DNA from: Toxonevra muliebris
Taxonomy: Eukaryota > Arthropoda > Insecta > Diptera > Pallopteridae
Reading direction: 5' to 3'
Length of the DNA: 64,000 nucleotides
NCBI GenBank assembly: GCA_963691655.1
Contig: OY829329.1
Span: forward strand, 7,888,708 to 7,952,707
The translations under genes were made by a program, and so were the position numbers. Shown here piece by piece: positions 1 through 14,078 of the stretch. Numbering within the stretch: position 1 is the stretch's first letter; each line of letters opens with the position of its first letter. The notes under the pieces were generated by a model. The model ran no database searches and had not been told where the DNA came from. It saw nothing but the letters and a program-made list of their open reading frames with translations.

Positions 1-329
1 AAAAAACTAACATAACACATAAAGGATGTGGCTAATGTATAGAGGCCAACAACCAATAAGGAAAGGAGGCAAAAAAAAAAATAAATTCTTGAACGCCACT
101 TTTGCAGCAGAAACTCAGTGTTTGGACACGGGATACAGGGCGAAAGAAAAATAATCCCGCTTTGTCATCTAAGGACGTGACTGCAGCAATGCAAACACTG
201 AACTTTTTATGACTAGAAACGAGTAACAGATAATTTCAATTACTTGTGGGTGGTGTATAATTTCTTCGTTATTTTTCAACAGTTAAATTCGGTCGGTTGA
301 GACCAAAATAAATTTTTCTTAGTCAGACA

Positions 330-780
330 GACGGTCATGTCCTGGTTGAACAACTCAATGCCGCTATAACTCTTTCAAACCACACAAATTATTGAACATG
401 GAGGAGGATGTTTAATAACATAGAGAGGTATTATGCTGCATGGAGTCGGGTTTGTGATAAAAATTGATGCCAAGGAGATTCCTTACCAGAGGATTGGATA
501 ATTTTGTAGCAGGATAGTGATTCAAAGAGTTGAAAGTAGCGAATTTTTAAGACAATGGAATGCTCAGACATATATCCTATAGAGAATTTGTGGAGCCATT
601 TGAAAAAACAAATGGAAAATTATGCCAATCTACAAAAAGGCATGAATGAGCTGTGGGAGTGTTGAGGCGGAATGGTAAGCTGTTTCATCGTATGCTGCGG
701 CGTCTGAAGGTACTGAAAACTACGAACGGTTTGTGGACGGAGTACGAAATACTAGCATGAACATTCAATTTATAACAAAT
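330..780 (+). mobile_element. Tc1-like transposase remnant (C-terminal half)
   Basis: Frame-broken coding remains read in the plus direction. Positions 567-593 encode DIYPIENLW, matching the Tc1 signature SPDLNPIENLW that contains the second catalytic Asp region. Downstream, NELWE and then a frame-shifted LFHRMLRRLKV match the usual C-terminus (W..IP...C..LV.SMPRRL..V). Upstream, HGVGFVIKID matches the W.C...G.G.L..I block. Several stops and shifts make it inactive. Ends were not located. Confidence 0.75.
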
Positions 781-2329
781 AACACTCCTACACAAAGTTG
801 CTCATTGTTTTTAGACATAACACCTATGTAAAACAATATGTAAGCATTTTTTTTTTTTGGAAAAAATAACTTATAAAACAGCAATTTTCTGAAAGATAGT
901 TTACATTGCTTATACCATTACGTTTTCTTAGTGAGTCCTAAAGCAATCTACTTTGTAAAATTAAAATCGTTTGAGACTTTCCCGAACCAAATTTTCAAAG
1001 TATCTTTCTAGTTAAAGAAGAGCCAAAATAAAGGCCATTGCAAGTATAAGTGTGCATTGAATTAGTTTCACCTGAGAAAATAAAATAATAAAAATAAGGA
1101 ACCAAGGAGAATAAATTCAAATATTCCCATAACTCACTCGATGAAATGACCATCAAAAAAGAAGTACGTAACAAATAAAACAGAAATAGGAACCGAAAGA
1201 AGAATCAGAGTAAAAATTAACATCAGTTCACATTGTCATGACACCATCTTCCTCAATATACATACATATAAGAAATACAAGTTGCTAAAGCCGCAACATT
1301 TTGCAATATGTAAAAAGAGACAGACAGACAGACAGCAGCAGCAGCAGCATCGTTCCTTCTTTTGAATTTTTATCAACCACGATGGACACGATGAGAAATG
1401 AGAAAAAAATTAAAACAACAAGCATAAAATATATCCACAAAGGTACATACATACATACATATACAATACTGGACAATCACTGAGATTCAGACGAACGACC
1501 TACGACACCGAAACACAAACACAACAAACACCACCATCAACCAACATCAATATCAACTTTACCATCACCAACAACAACTCATGGTGATGCATTTTTCCCA
1601 CGATCATGACGATGGTGTTTCCACACAAAAAAAAAAAAGAAAAAGAAAAAAACAAAAAAAAAGAAGATATTTCAATGACGCCCAAATTCCCAAATGAGCG
1701 AACTATGAATAAGCTTCCCAACCGAACAGATTAAATATCAAAGATTGATTTTTTCCTCATCCTCCTCCTTGTTCTCACTCTCTATCTTTTCATATATGAG
1801 ATTCTATGTGAAGTTGTTCTCGCTTTACCATCAGCTTTTTTTTGGTTTTTTTTTGGTTTTTTCGACACGAGAGATATCAAGTGTAGCATAATTATAAAGC
1901 AATAATGCCGACCTATCATCAGTTTGAACATTATCATCACCAATGTTCCATCTCATTCTCATAATTGGATAATACTGAATTGTTAATACAAAAAAAAAAA
2001 ACATAACTCATCGTAATGTTGCAAAAAGTTGTGATGTAGCATATACATACTCATACATTTTCATAAGCCTATTTATGTAGTCAGCCAATTTGCCAAAATA
2101 GCATATGCAGAGTGTGAGAAATTTTTAGAAATATGATCATCGATTTATTTTACCTACCTTAACTGTAACTGTTGTCCTTGTAAGTAGTTTCGATAATATT
2201 TGGAAAAATACACACGTATTTGTATTTTGTGAAAAAAATTTGAAAATGATGGAAACTGAACTACTTTCAATTTTCTTTCACGATATAAAGCGATTCGATA
2301 ACAAATATACCTTAAATTATATATATACA

Positions 2330-3580
2330 CTGGCGGTCACAAAAACCGCACTACCCACCAATTTCATGAAAATCGTTTAAAATGGGACCTAAACCTGATT
2401 TTGTTTTAGTGAATGTAATTTATTTTTATTTTCGGGAACAAAATGAACAAATTTGAATACAAATTTCATTACTTTTTAATTAAATAAAAAATATGGAAGA
2501 AATTTTACTTTTTTGAGGGTATTAATTAAAAGTATGTATGTAAAAATAAAAATATTTGTTATTTTTTGAAAGTGTAAACTAAGATTAATTTGGTTCATAA
2601 TAGAGTCATAAGCAAAATTGTATAGTTTGATGGTGCCCCTCTCTTAGCCTTTCTTATGGCCGTTATCTTGAATGGCATAGAGTGAACAAGCACTTTAAGG
2701 ATATCATTCGTTATTTTCTTAAAACCAAACTTTTTTCAGAACTCCAACAAGAGGTTTCATGATATGACAGAGGTGCTCATCGGACTTAAAACGGGCGAGC
2801 TACCTAATCATCTCAGCCAGTAAATTCTAACATCAGTGAAAACATTTTGAATCTTCAAACAAATAAGAATCAATAATCTAACTTTCTTACTATTTCTAAA
2901 ATTATCAAACATTAGACATTAATTACTAACCAAAGCTTGCCAATTTTGAGCGATGATAGGCCGCAGAAGTCGTCCGGAAAAATAACGGCATTAATGAGCG
3001 AAAGCGCACCACGATTGGCTTACAGCAATTGCTCCATAAAATTTTAGCCAATTTTTTGGGTGTTCACAGCCCCTTTAATATAGCATAAGGGACTCCGGAT
3101 ATAGTAGGAAAAATCCATTCAAGCCATATGATTTTGTGGGAATTTGACTATTTTCGCTACACAGTTATCCTTGTATTGCTCTATATCTGAGCGAAGCACG
3201 CACCGAAGATTAAATGCGCATAAAAAATTGAGTTTAATTCGCCCGATCATATAAGTTTTCTCGAGTTTGCCAGAGTTCTATTGCTGTAGTTTTTAGTCCA
3301 TGCCAGGCGATTAGTTTCCATCCATTTGTTTTCATGATCGTCTCCAAAACAGACCGAACTTTCGTTTGTTTCTGCGTAAGGATTCGACATTTATGTTCAC
3401 GTTGTAATAGCTCTTTAGCTCAGTCATTATTGTGCCTGCACTTTTGAATCGATAATTTATGGTTCTCTTTCTGGTTATGCCATTTTCTCTCGAATTTGTC
3501 TTCCATAGTCTTCTTGATACTTTTGTCCTTTCAAGCGGGTACAAATTGCCTTTTTTCTGGATCAGTCCAACAGCAGTCAA
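2330..3580 (-). mobile_element. Tc1-like transposon remnant, minus strand
   Basis: The minus-strand frame at 3580-3332 contains SAGTIMTELKSYYNVNINVE, matching the second helix-turn-helix of Tc1 transposases (SARTI..EL....G..VS..TVRR). Farther along the minus strand the coding remains are broken by stops. The lower end begins near 2330 with CACTGGCGGTCACAAAAACC, the style of terminal repeat common on fly Tc1 elements. The matching upper terminus (expected 3600-3900) was not found. Inactive copy. Confidence 0.65.
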
Positions 3581-3924
3581 ATGTAGTCATCAGATTTCTT
3601 CAGGTATTTAAATTTATGAAACTCCTTGATACCTAAGAGCAAAAATTTCGACGTTCTGGTGGCGCGACAATTGTTTATACTTTGCAGTTGTTTTTGGCAC
3701 TTTTTCAAAAATTCTTCTTTTCGCCAAGCAAGTGCCATAAAAAATGATGCATTACACTTAAATACATTCTTAAAACAGAAACAACTGAATCTCCTTTACA
3801 AAGGAAGGGAAATTTAGGCTAAGTTAGGAAATAGCACCGAAATTGCAGCAGTATTGTAAGTGGTGCAGCATTTTAGTTTGGGGGTGATGCCTAATTTTGC
3901 TAAATTATAGGATAATTATCAAAC

Positions 3925-4980
3925 CAACAACTAAATCAAAATCTGGATTAAAACCGAAAACTGGTTGACCAAAATTTAAATGAAAATTCACACTTCAATT
4001 TAAATATAAATTCAAACTAAAAATCTGACCTAAATTCAAACCATTCCCATTATTAGGAAGAGATGAGTTTACTGCTAAATAGGCATGGGCACGTTATGCC
4101 GCCATGACATCGCCTTCTTCCATAGTAAATCGATTTTAGCCTCCCTTTTTTCTTCATTAGCTGTATCTACCTTGATTCACTTTACATAAAGCTTCGTTTG
4201 CAAAATATTCCAGCTCCGTTTCATTGCTTTAAAAAAAATGATTGTTTCATTCCAACTTCCTGATATTTTTTTACACCATGCTGATGCGCCCTCAGACAGA
4301 AATTGCAAAGCACTCACAACGTGTTCCAAAGCTGTAACTCCCTGGCTCGAATTCATCTTTCACAACATTCAGCACATACTGAAATTCTTCACAAACCTAA
4401 GAGAAAGAATAAATTGGTATTTATGCTTGTACATATATAGCCGGATCACGATCGGTATTCGGTGTCCGTATTAAGAGGATTGCAAGCATTAATCTTAACA
4501 GCTTTCGTTCTAATTTTAAGCAATTGCTTCGACACTCCGTCGAACTAAAAACATTGCTGCAAAGAACACTTAATTTTGATTAATTTTTATATTTTGTTAA
4601 AATTTTTGATACTTTTCCTTTTCCTTTTTGACACTAAACAGCTGATTTTTTGATTCGAACATTTCTCTGATAGTTGGCAATGCTATCTTCGAACTTGTCG
4701 GAATTAGGAATACCATACCAAGCGGGAGCTTCGTCGGAATTACTGATAGGGCTTTTAATTCAGATTAAAAATCGAATTGAAATTCAGATCAAAAAAAGAC
4801 CACAACTCAAACCATTTCTCTGGCAAATTCAGATCAGATTCAAATCTAAAATCAAATTAAAATTCAGACCGAAATTCAAACCAAATTTAAACCAACAATC
4901 AGAATAAAAATCAAACTGAAATTCAGACCAAGAATCAGATAAAGAACAGATCAAAACTCTGACCAAATTATAAGCATAAA
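3925..4980. repeat. Degenerate ATTCAGAtc/AAATTCAAAcc repeat blocks
   Basis: Two blocks (about 3925-4045 and 4745-4980) are built from irregular copies of a roughly 10-14 base unit resembling AAATTCAGACC or AAATTCAAACC. They flank about 700 bp of unrelated sequence. Unit length varies, so this is an eroded minisatellite rather than a clean satellite. Confidence 0.55.
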
Positions 4981-6723
4981 CATAGGCTTGCTCCCATCAT
5001 TGTCAGTGGACATGTTCAAAAGTAGAAAAACTCCTATAGGTCAATATTGTCCTTTTGTCACAGCAACAACTCACACAAAAGTTATAAGATGGTAAAAAAT
5101 GATACAACTTTCTGTTAAGTTTTCCAGGTTATGGAATTAATTAGTCTGGTCTTGACGGTAGGCTGTGGGAAAGAGACTCTTCTATCTCTTTCAAGTTTTT
5201 GTGTGTTTGAGTCCTGCCGCATGCTTTTTATTGCCCAGTATTCCGCGAGTGCTGCAATCAGTCGAACTACAGACGAGTATACTCAAATAGGTGCCTGTTT
5301 TTGGGGGTTTTGTTTGATCATGCTGTTATGGTCGCAGCACAGGTGGAAAACCCTTGCCTTTTGTTATTTCCCCATGGTGAGGAAGTAAGAGAATATGTCA
5401 ACCTTAATTTTGCTCTGGGGAATTGCTACTGATTGCACCTGAGCAATGTCTAGAGTTGATCTTTGCCTCGCTAAATCATCGCCCCATCCATTGCCTTTAA
5501 TGTTTCTCGATTTTTCATATCCAATAGTAGAAAATAAGAACCTAATAGAATTGCTAAATTTGTAGAACTTCGATTTCTCATATAAAACAAGAAGATTCGA
5601 ATAGTCTCAATCTTAAAATCAAAGTTAGACTGAATACTTTTCTTTTAATCTTCAAAACCATCTAATTAACATTAGAAAACTCTACCAACGTATTGCCATA
5701 TAAAGCTAATTTTATCATTATCTATGCTATAATCAATGAAATGTTAACATAAGCTCAAGGATGTACACAACAATTTAAAATCGATGGAAAGATATGAATA
5801 TATATATATATACGTTTTTTTTTATTCACCCCTAAGTAACTGGCTGGGAAGCGATGGCACTTGTTATAAAAACATTTAAATTACAAAGTTTCAAAAGTGA
5901 ATTACTTATGTATGTGTGCATATAATTGTACAAGTGTCTGTGAAATACGATATTTAAATTTTAACACGGTAATTGAAACCTATTGTAGTGTTAAGATAAA
6001 TTTATAAAAAATAGCTTCGCGAACCTGTTCACTTTTTATTCAACCCAGCAACCTTTTCGATTGTTTTCTTTAGACCCGCGTCCAGCATTCAACCCCCTGC
6101 GGCACTTGATGCACAAATCATAATATCACGCCGCAAAAATACAATTGAATTCAAAGTATCAAAGAATTTGAGAGAATACATATGTATGTACATAAAAATT
6201 ATACACAGGTTTTCTTTTTTTTTATACCAACCCAACCCCTCAAATTGTGAGACTTACTGATAAATTTACTGTTGTTGTTGTTTAATGAGGGTTTGTGTGA
6301 GCGACGCACTGCGACTCGCAATTAATCAAATTAACACTGGCGCCGGAAGAATTTTACAACATTTGAGGTTGATTTTTTGTGTTAAACTTGAAAGCGATAA
6401 TGTTATTAATTTCAATTGTGTATAGCTAAAGGGTAGATTACAATGGTTTTAAAAAAAAAAAGCGCGGAAGTATGTACATATGTATGTATCTTGTGATAGG
6501 ATCATCACATTTGATGAAGTATTCGCATAAGTTACAAGGCAGAGAATAATGGCGTAGCACTTGTCCATTTCTATACGTGCAACTACTACACATGTGTACA
6601 CATTCAATTTTACAATAAATTTTCTAAAATGTTTTACATGAAATTTTGAATGTTTTGTTTTGTTGTTTTAATTTATCCACCCCTTGATGTTCGACCACAT
6701 ATAATTGCTATTAGCACGGTCTA

Positions 6724-6759
6724 TGTAAACTGTCAAAAGGTCAATTTTGACAGTTTACA
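6724..6759. repeat. Perfect 15-bp inverted repeat (hairpin)
   Basis: TGTAAACTGTCAAAA at 6724-6738 is followed by a 6-base loop (GGTCAA) and its exact reverse complement at 6745-6759. It lies in bib intron 3. Confidence 0.85.
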
Positions 6760-8408
6760 CACTCATGTATATACATATACATACAAACATGAAAGTACAC
6801 ATGTGTTTGCGTTAGGATGAGCATTTCATTAGTGCCTACCCACAGCTTAGACCATTTTTACACAAATCTTCAAAGTGAAACTAAAGTTCGAAAAACAGCA
6901 ATAGATTTGATCAACAATAACAATTGAATGTATCAATAAATCGTCAAAAATGTGTCAAAAATTTTTAATGGCTTGCCAAAAAATAATAAAGAAATGATTT
7001 TTTTTTTGAAATCCTTGAAATATTAAATTGTATCGCTTTTCTCCCTTTTTTTTTTTTTTGTTGAATTTGTGGACATTTTTATGGATTAGTTTTTGATTTT
7101 TGAACAATTGATCAATATATATTGAAATAGAACAAATTTTTACCCATACATGTGCATTCAATTTAACTGAATTTAATTTTAGAAATTTTTTAAGGAATCC
7201 CATCGCCAACCACACGCCACGGTGGCTGCTGCCGCATTTAATCTATTTATGCCATCACTTGTCAAGTTTAAAGTTTTCTTTCAATTCTAGGAGAATCTCT
7301 CTCAATCTGTTTGTTGGAGTTTTAATTGAAATCAAATTAGATTTTTTCTTAAAACCTAATGGAAAATAAGAAAAACATACTTTTTCTTAGATTTGTTAGA
7401 ATTACAACAAAATTTATAATTCAATTTACATTTATGTAATGCATTCAGCTCGCCAATGAATACAAATAAAGTAAAATAACCTCCAAAAGCTGCCAAATAT
7501 TTCTCTGGCAAACTTTATTTTTGTTCACGCTTCAATAGTGAATTTAGGTACTCTACAATTTTAAGTTAGGATTGTTTAGGCACTAATCAAAATGATTGGA
7601 CACCATGGCAATTAAAAGGAATAAATAATTTTTTTTTGCTTTTAACTCAGAGGGGAAATAACAATCAGTGGCGGAAGCGTTTTAAGCGGAGTAATTCTGT
7701 TTTTACACCCGTCGATTTTTAGCCGGTTTTTCTCACCAATATTTCCATATTTTCTTTTGTTCTTTTGTCCCATCGTCGGCAGCTTTTACACACAACAATT
7801 TCGACCGACCGAATTTGTATTACTATTTCCTTCTTTGTTATTCGATTTACATATTTACATGCGTGGAATAGAGATGCAAAAAAAGGTAAACGTCAAAAAT
7901 CGTTGGAACAGCCGATTTTGACTCATTCACTTTCGTCGCCTCTAGAAAACATTATTTTAAAATTTTGTGATCCCTCTTCTTACCTAATAACTGTTCTGTC
8001 CCATAAATCTCATACAATCATGAATCAAATGTTTGTAAACACCAAAATGCCTACAAGAATTTGAAATTCAAAATGACCGATAGTACGGAAACAATACTAC
8101 ATTATAAAGGAGCAGCAATTGAAGCTAATAGGTACAATTGCTCCATGAACATGCTGCATATGCATACAAAAAAACATATTTCCTCATGTATTGCAATGTA
8201 CTCATCGCGCAGTTTTTAGCTCTAGAAGGAAAGTAAAATATAATTTTGTACTTGGAAACTAAATCTGAATGCAGTCATGTGGAAATTGTGGAATTTCTTC
8301 GTTTGAGAAAAGTTTATTTGTATTGTTATCTCTAAAATCCATTAAATATCCAAAAGCCATAGACAAAATGTAGTCGTTTCAAGATTTTAAATTGAAATTG
8401 CCTAAATA

Positions 8409-8658
8409 CAGTATGGTGCAATAATGAGTCAATGGTAATAAAATAAATATTTTGGGAATATTGTGCATCAAAATCTATCAACATTATAACTTCTATTTTG
8501 AGAAGGCGTGTGATACTATCAGAGCGAGTAGGAGCTAGAAATTATTTTCACCGGATGGATTTTGAAATTGTTGTTAGTTAGTTAAAGTCAAACTATATAA
8601 GTTTTTGGTTTAGAATAGATTTTTGTTTGATCTCTGGATACATTTTTATGCCATACTG
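8409..8658. mobile_element. Mariner/Tc1-type MITE, about 250 bp
   Basis: The left end reads CAGTATGGTGCAATAATG. The right end, reverse-complemented, reads CAGTATGGCATAAAAATG, with four mismatches in 18. Each end abuts a TA (8407-8408 and 8659-8660), the target duplication of the Tc1/mariner superfamily. No coding capacity inside, so it is non-autonomous. Confidence 0.7.
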
Positions 8659-11600
8659 TAGTTACACATAATATTGAAAATTTTCCTAAAAAGCTATAAC
8701 TATTTTGAACTGAATACCCTTTCTTCCCTTAATTTTCCTCACTGTTATAACATAATAAAGTACCGATTTTTTATTTTTTTTTTTTAATTTTACTTTGATT
8801 TTCAATACAAAAATGTAAAATGAAATTGAAAATTTACCAAAAATTTGTGGTACTTTTTGTTATTGTTGTGGTTGCTGCACCCTTAAATGTCACAATATTG
8901 CAAAAAGAAAAATGTTCAATTAAATTGCTTTATTATACATCTGCATATGCGCTACTGTTTTCCATATACTTTATAGATAGGTACTCTTCATGTATGTGAT
9001 TGCAATTAAAAATTAATGATGTGTTAATAAAATGGATTAAATGTCAAACATTTTGAATTATTTGCATCTGCATGGGGAGTATTAAGTTAGAGTTTCACAT
9101 TTGATTTAATAGAAGATTTGAAGGAAATGATGTGCATGAAGTGATAAATGATACCTACATACATACATATTTATGCATATTCGTGAGTGTATGTGTATGT
9201 TTGTAGTATTATTTACTATTTGATTAAAATGCAGTTGTTGTAAGTTTATAATGGAAATGAAATATACACATAATGATTTACAATGCAACTTGAGGTAATT
9301 ATGAATGAAACGTAGAAATCTATTTTCGGGAATCAAAAATTCTCCATAAATTCTAGATCGAGAAAAAAAACCCAGGACTTACCTTTGGTTTTTTGCTCTG
9401 GTATGTTCCATTTCGTTCCTTTCGAAGCTAATATTTTTTTTTTGTTCCGTTTCGTTTCTCAACATGTTTTCACAAATCAGTTGGCAATTCTCTTCCAAGT
9501 ATAGTTCAAATAAATATAACCTCAACTTTCATCAAAAATAATAACAATACATTTTGTTTGCATGGCATGTTTACTTGTGGAAAATTGCTTGATTTCTTTT
9601 CTTTGTGGTAACAAACAAATTTACAATTCCCGTTTTTGTGCACAGGAAAATCGTTTTCTTCTTTTTTTGATTTAGTTTCATTTTAAAGTATACTCTTTTC
9701 CCAACAATGTGCATTTTGGAAAAGCATTCAAAAACTGACTTCAATACCAGACTAATATAAAAAATTTAAAAATTTATATCTAAAGAGAAATTGTCGTTTA
9801 AAAATTGCCAACAAGAAATAAGAAAGAATAAATAAAAAGGGTAAATAGATAACCAAAGGAATAAAGGGGAAATTCAACAATACGGTAAATACGTAAAAGT
9901 AGAAAAGTGGATAACTATAAAAATAAAGCTGCCTTAATATTCCACAATAACTGAGAAAAAGTATTAGTAACATTAGTAAGTATGTTTATCCTTTTTATGC
10001 GTAAACAGAATCCTTGAAGAGATTTATGGGAGTTGATTAGACTGTGACCTACGATTTTACTAGAAAAAATACTCTAAATACGTATGAATGTATACGTTTG
10101 GTTTTACTGCTAAGTTGCCGACTGATTCATCAACATTCAATCCTGAAGGATGTTTTAGATGCTCAACCAATTAAGGAAATGGGGAAAAGAATAATTCAAA
10201 ACAGAAAACCATCAGCATACTCTGTATAATAATGAAATTTCGTGCACCAGCGGTTCTCCAAAATCATTTTAGAAAGATACATATCTGCATTTTGTTTTCA
10301 TAGTATCAAATACAAATTCAATTTGACTTTAATTTGTTCATTTCTCTACGAATATGCAAAAGCTGGCACTCGATTGCAGTAGCTAAAGTGCAAATGACCT
10401 TTTTTCCACAGTCGCAACCCATAAACAAAACAACAACAAAAACTTTCCATAATTGACATATTCCACTGGCAAACGAGATATTCGGAATATTTTCCACCTC
10501 CTGTATTTTTTCCTATTTCGCATTTCCCAAATTCATACTATTCTACTACTATCAAGTGACAATAAACTTGTTAGGATATTGTACATTGTGGAACAATACG
10601 TGAAGAGGCTGTGGACCCCTTTTTATGCATATAAATACGGGTCGGCAACAGAAATGTTTCGATTGTTTACTTATTGCCAACTGTCAATAAATTGCCAATG
10701 TATTAAAAAAAGTTTGCATGTGATATATTTTTCGTTCTACTTTTTGCATACATATGCAAATGAATCATGAATTCTCATCTCCTTGCAATTTGTTGTTACT
10801 ATTTATTTTTTTATTAATTTTTATATGAATAAATTTCGCGCCCATTATATGCAAATCAATTGGATTGCGAAAAATTTGCATGCGTTGATTAGTTCATTCT
10901 TATTTTTTTATTTCAGGCATTTACGTTTTTTACGATTTGTTGTTATTGCAAAAAATCGTGTATATTAATCTGAGGGGTTGGATAAAACAAATTATTGAAA
11001 GAAGAGAGGCGTATGAAAATGTATACAGGACATACATAAATACATGTATATATGAAGAAGATTTTGATCGATTGCCCGTGTCAATTGGAAAATTATCAAC
11101 GCCCTTTAATTTCGCTTACTTTTGACATATTTTGAGTGTAACTTATTTGCATATTTGATTTATTAGTACCATTTTCTTTGTATTGTTATGGTTGTTTTTT
11201 ATGTTAAAATAATATTAGTTTTTTTGGGTATAAAAAAGTAGATTTTACTATGAATTGAAATACCCTGATGCATTTAAGAGAGAAATTAATCATATTTTTT
11301 TAAGATAAGGCTACTTGAATAGAGGTTAATAAGTATTGTGTGTTATTTATTTGATTTAAGAGTGAAGAATATTTGTGGGGGAGAAATATTTGCGTGTGCT
11401 TGATTTAGATTTTTTATTGCATTATTATCAAATTATCAGAATGTTTATAGAATAATTTGATTCATTTCATCTTATGGAGATAAAAAAATTATCCTTTCTT
11501 TATAGATATTCCTGTGTTGAAGCATATACTACATATGTATATAAGAAAAAAAATTAATGAACTTCCAGTCCCAATGGAAACTGACCTTTGCGGGCGGCCC

Positions 11601-12736
11601 TGGCTTATGATGAGCAGAAAAGGAAAATAGGTAAGTGAGAGAAAGAAAAAAGTAGAAGCATCTATGATAGAGCATCGTCTCACACATTTGTTTGACCAAT
11701 ATTTCAAAACACATACATATATGCCTTATATCGAAACTACTCATATGTATCCATGTATTTTACCTACTTTCCCACTGTGTACGAATGCCTTCGTTCATTG
11801 GTTTTTCATTATAAATACAACCACAACAATGACAATCATAAGGGTTGCATCTGTAGGAAAACAAACGCACTTTGCTACTTTTTTCTTTTGCATTTAACTT
11901 TCACTTAATTTTTATTTGAATATTACATACAAACGAGTATACTAGAAGGTACATACATACAGACAGACATATGTATGTATGTATATTTTTCCATGTTGTT
12001 TTTATTATGGTTGTTGGTATTATGTCATATGCGTTTAACTGCATTCAAATTCATGTTAAAATTTATGAGCAACATAAATATAAAAAAATTAGAAAAAAAA
12101 CCCATAGAAAGTGATTTCACTTTTCTATAGATGAGGGCAAAAAAAAACGCGGGTGATTTTCTGGCGTACTTGCACTTATGAAATATGTACTCGTATGTAT
12201 ATGTGTGCTTCACTCATAATTGTGGCAGTAGTCGTCTCAGGGTAAAATCACATATTCACCCACTTTGCATTAAAGGTACTTCAACAATAACTAAAAAAAA
12301 AGTACTAAAAAAAATTGTAACAGAAAAAGTTCTCTTAATTGGCATACAATTGTTTTTGTTGTCGCGAATGCCGTTTGCGGTTGTAATTGCTGCTACTGTG
12401 TGTGAATTGTAAGTCGTCTTTGTGTGTATGTGTAAACCACAAAAGTAAGGAGTACAACATATGCACGTGAACAAGTTTTTAGTTTTGCTACTTTTGTTTC
12501 CGATTCTAATTGAATTAATACAAACGGAAAATTGTAACAGGTTCGAAATGTTGGAAAAAAAATAATTGCGAGGTTAATTAAAAGAAAATTATTATTTTTT
12601 CAACAGTGATTTTTATTTTCTCTTTGACTTTTAGGAAGGATAATAAAGGGATAAAAGACAATCGATTTTCATAGGACTTTATGAGAATAATAGATTTACA
12701 CAATTAGTGTATGTATGTTCGATTGCTTTTATACAT

Positions 12737-12769
12737 TAAACAACGAGGCGTAACAAGTCTCGTTGTTTA
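12737..12769. repeat. 11-bp perfect hairpin
   Basis: TAAACAACGAG (12737-12747), an 11-base loop, then CTCGTTGTTTA (12759-12769). Intronic; the stem is too short for an animal miRNA precursor. Confidence 0.8.
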
Positions 12770-12909
12770 TAGCTCGATCATGGATTTAAATTTTATCAGC
12801 TTGATGTTTACGGTTTTTACGCTGAAAATTGTTTTTGATTTACATTAAATTCATCACACTGCTATAATTAGTTTTTCTTCTTTTTTACTACATTTTTACT
12901 ACAATTCTC

Positions 12910-13090
12910 TATTTGAGAATTGAACCCGTTGAACTAGTACTCCAGTCAAGCATTTAAAAACTAAGCCAGCGAAGTAACTCATTCTATTAAAACATTCGAT
13001 TTGGGCGTTTTTTAAGAAAATAATCCCATCTGGGAATTGAACCTGAGGCAGCTGGAACACCAATCTAGCACTCATACTTAAGTTCGTATA
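12910..13090 (-). repeat. Two tandem tRNA-like units (SINE-head-like)
   Basis: Read on the minus strand, each unit has a B-box-like GGTTCAATTC (complement of GAATTGAACC at 12917-12926 and 13034-13043). The two units, about 117 bp apart, align along roughly 55 bases with shared CCA, AGCA and AAG positions. Unit 1 also has a plausible A-box-like TGGCTTAGTTTT (complement of 12957-12968). Neither forms a good acceptor stem, so they are called tRNA-derived repeats, not functional tRNA genes. Confidence 0.5.
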
Positions 13091-14044
13091 AAGTATATTA
13101 ACATTTGCTATAAGAATATTCCTTCAATATTCTCCTTATTTACAGTCAAACCTAAAGCACAAGCAATATTTCATTTTTAATACTTTATGTCATTTACTTG
13201 CACAATACTTATTTGCTTCATACCACAAAAACTACAATTATTAAAATATAAGTAATAGCAGTAAGGAATAAGAACATATCACAGACCTAAAAAAAAAAGT
13301 GCACAGATTACGAAAATACAAATATTAACCTCAACTGCTTCTAGCAGATTTTCACAACCACACAAAAACACGTTGAAACTTTTGCTTTTTTATATTTTTC
13401 TTTGGAATACTAAGCCATCATGATAAGAAAATGTGTACACACTTAGTAAGTTTGTATGAAAGTGTATGAATATATGTATATGTAAGTGTGTGCGCTTAGC
13501 ATTCACAAACAATATCACCTATTTTAATACAAAGATCAACATTATTTCTTTAGATTCATAAAAAAAAATACGTCGCACAGTTTATGTAATCTTTAATACT
13601 TTCATATATAGGTGTGATTCAGAAGTTTCCAATGCAGATGTATAAAACAAATATTGAACATTTATTTTACTCTTTCGTTTTTTATTTTCATATGGCATGC
13701 GCTTTTTTTTTTTTTTTTGGCAATATAAATAATATTTCGCTTGAGTATACAAAGCAAATATTGTATAAAAAAACTCGAATGCAAATAAAAAAAATATTTG
13801 CAAATGTTATACAATAGCTTAAACACATACAAAACCGCAAAAAACCCCTGCCTCCCCTACTCCATTTTGTTGCTGTTCTAATTTGATTAAAGCGAAAACT
13901 CAAGTGCAGCCAACTTAACAGGCAAAGTTTATCGGGAACATTTGTTATGGAAACTTTCTTTTGAACCACATTCATACACAAACACACAAAAACCTTTTTG
14001 CTTCCTTGTTTTTTTTTTTATGGCAATGCGAAATTGCAGTTTAT

Positions 14045-14046
<2 letters not shown>

Positions 14047-14077
<31 letters not shown>
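14047..14077. repeat. (GT)15 microsatellite
   Basis: Uninterrupted GT dinucleotides, about 15.5 units, followed by a short CATGCATACGCAC tract. Probably length-polymorphic. Confidence 0.95.

Positions 14078-14078
<1 letters not shown>

Noticed and set aside
1595..1602. TTCCCACG, a Su(H)-type site in the intron of the Notch-pathway gene bib
   Set aside because: One or two such 8-mers are expected by chance in 64 kb, and no paired or clustered sites were seen.
12737..12769. miRNA precursor
   Set aside because: The 11-bp stem is much shorter than the roughly 22-bp stem needed; the same applies to the other short hairpins.
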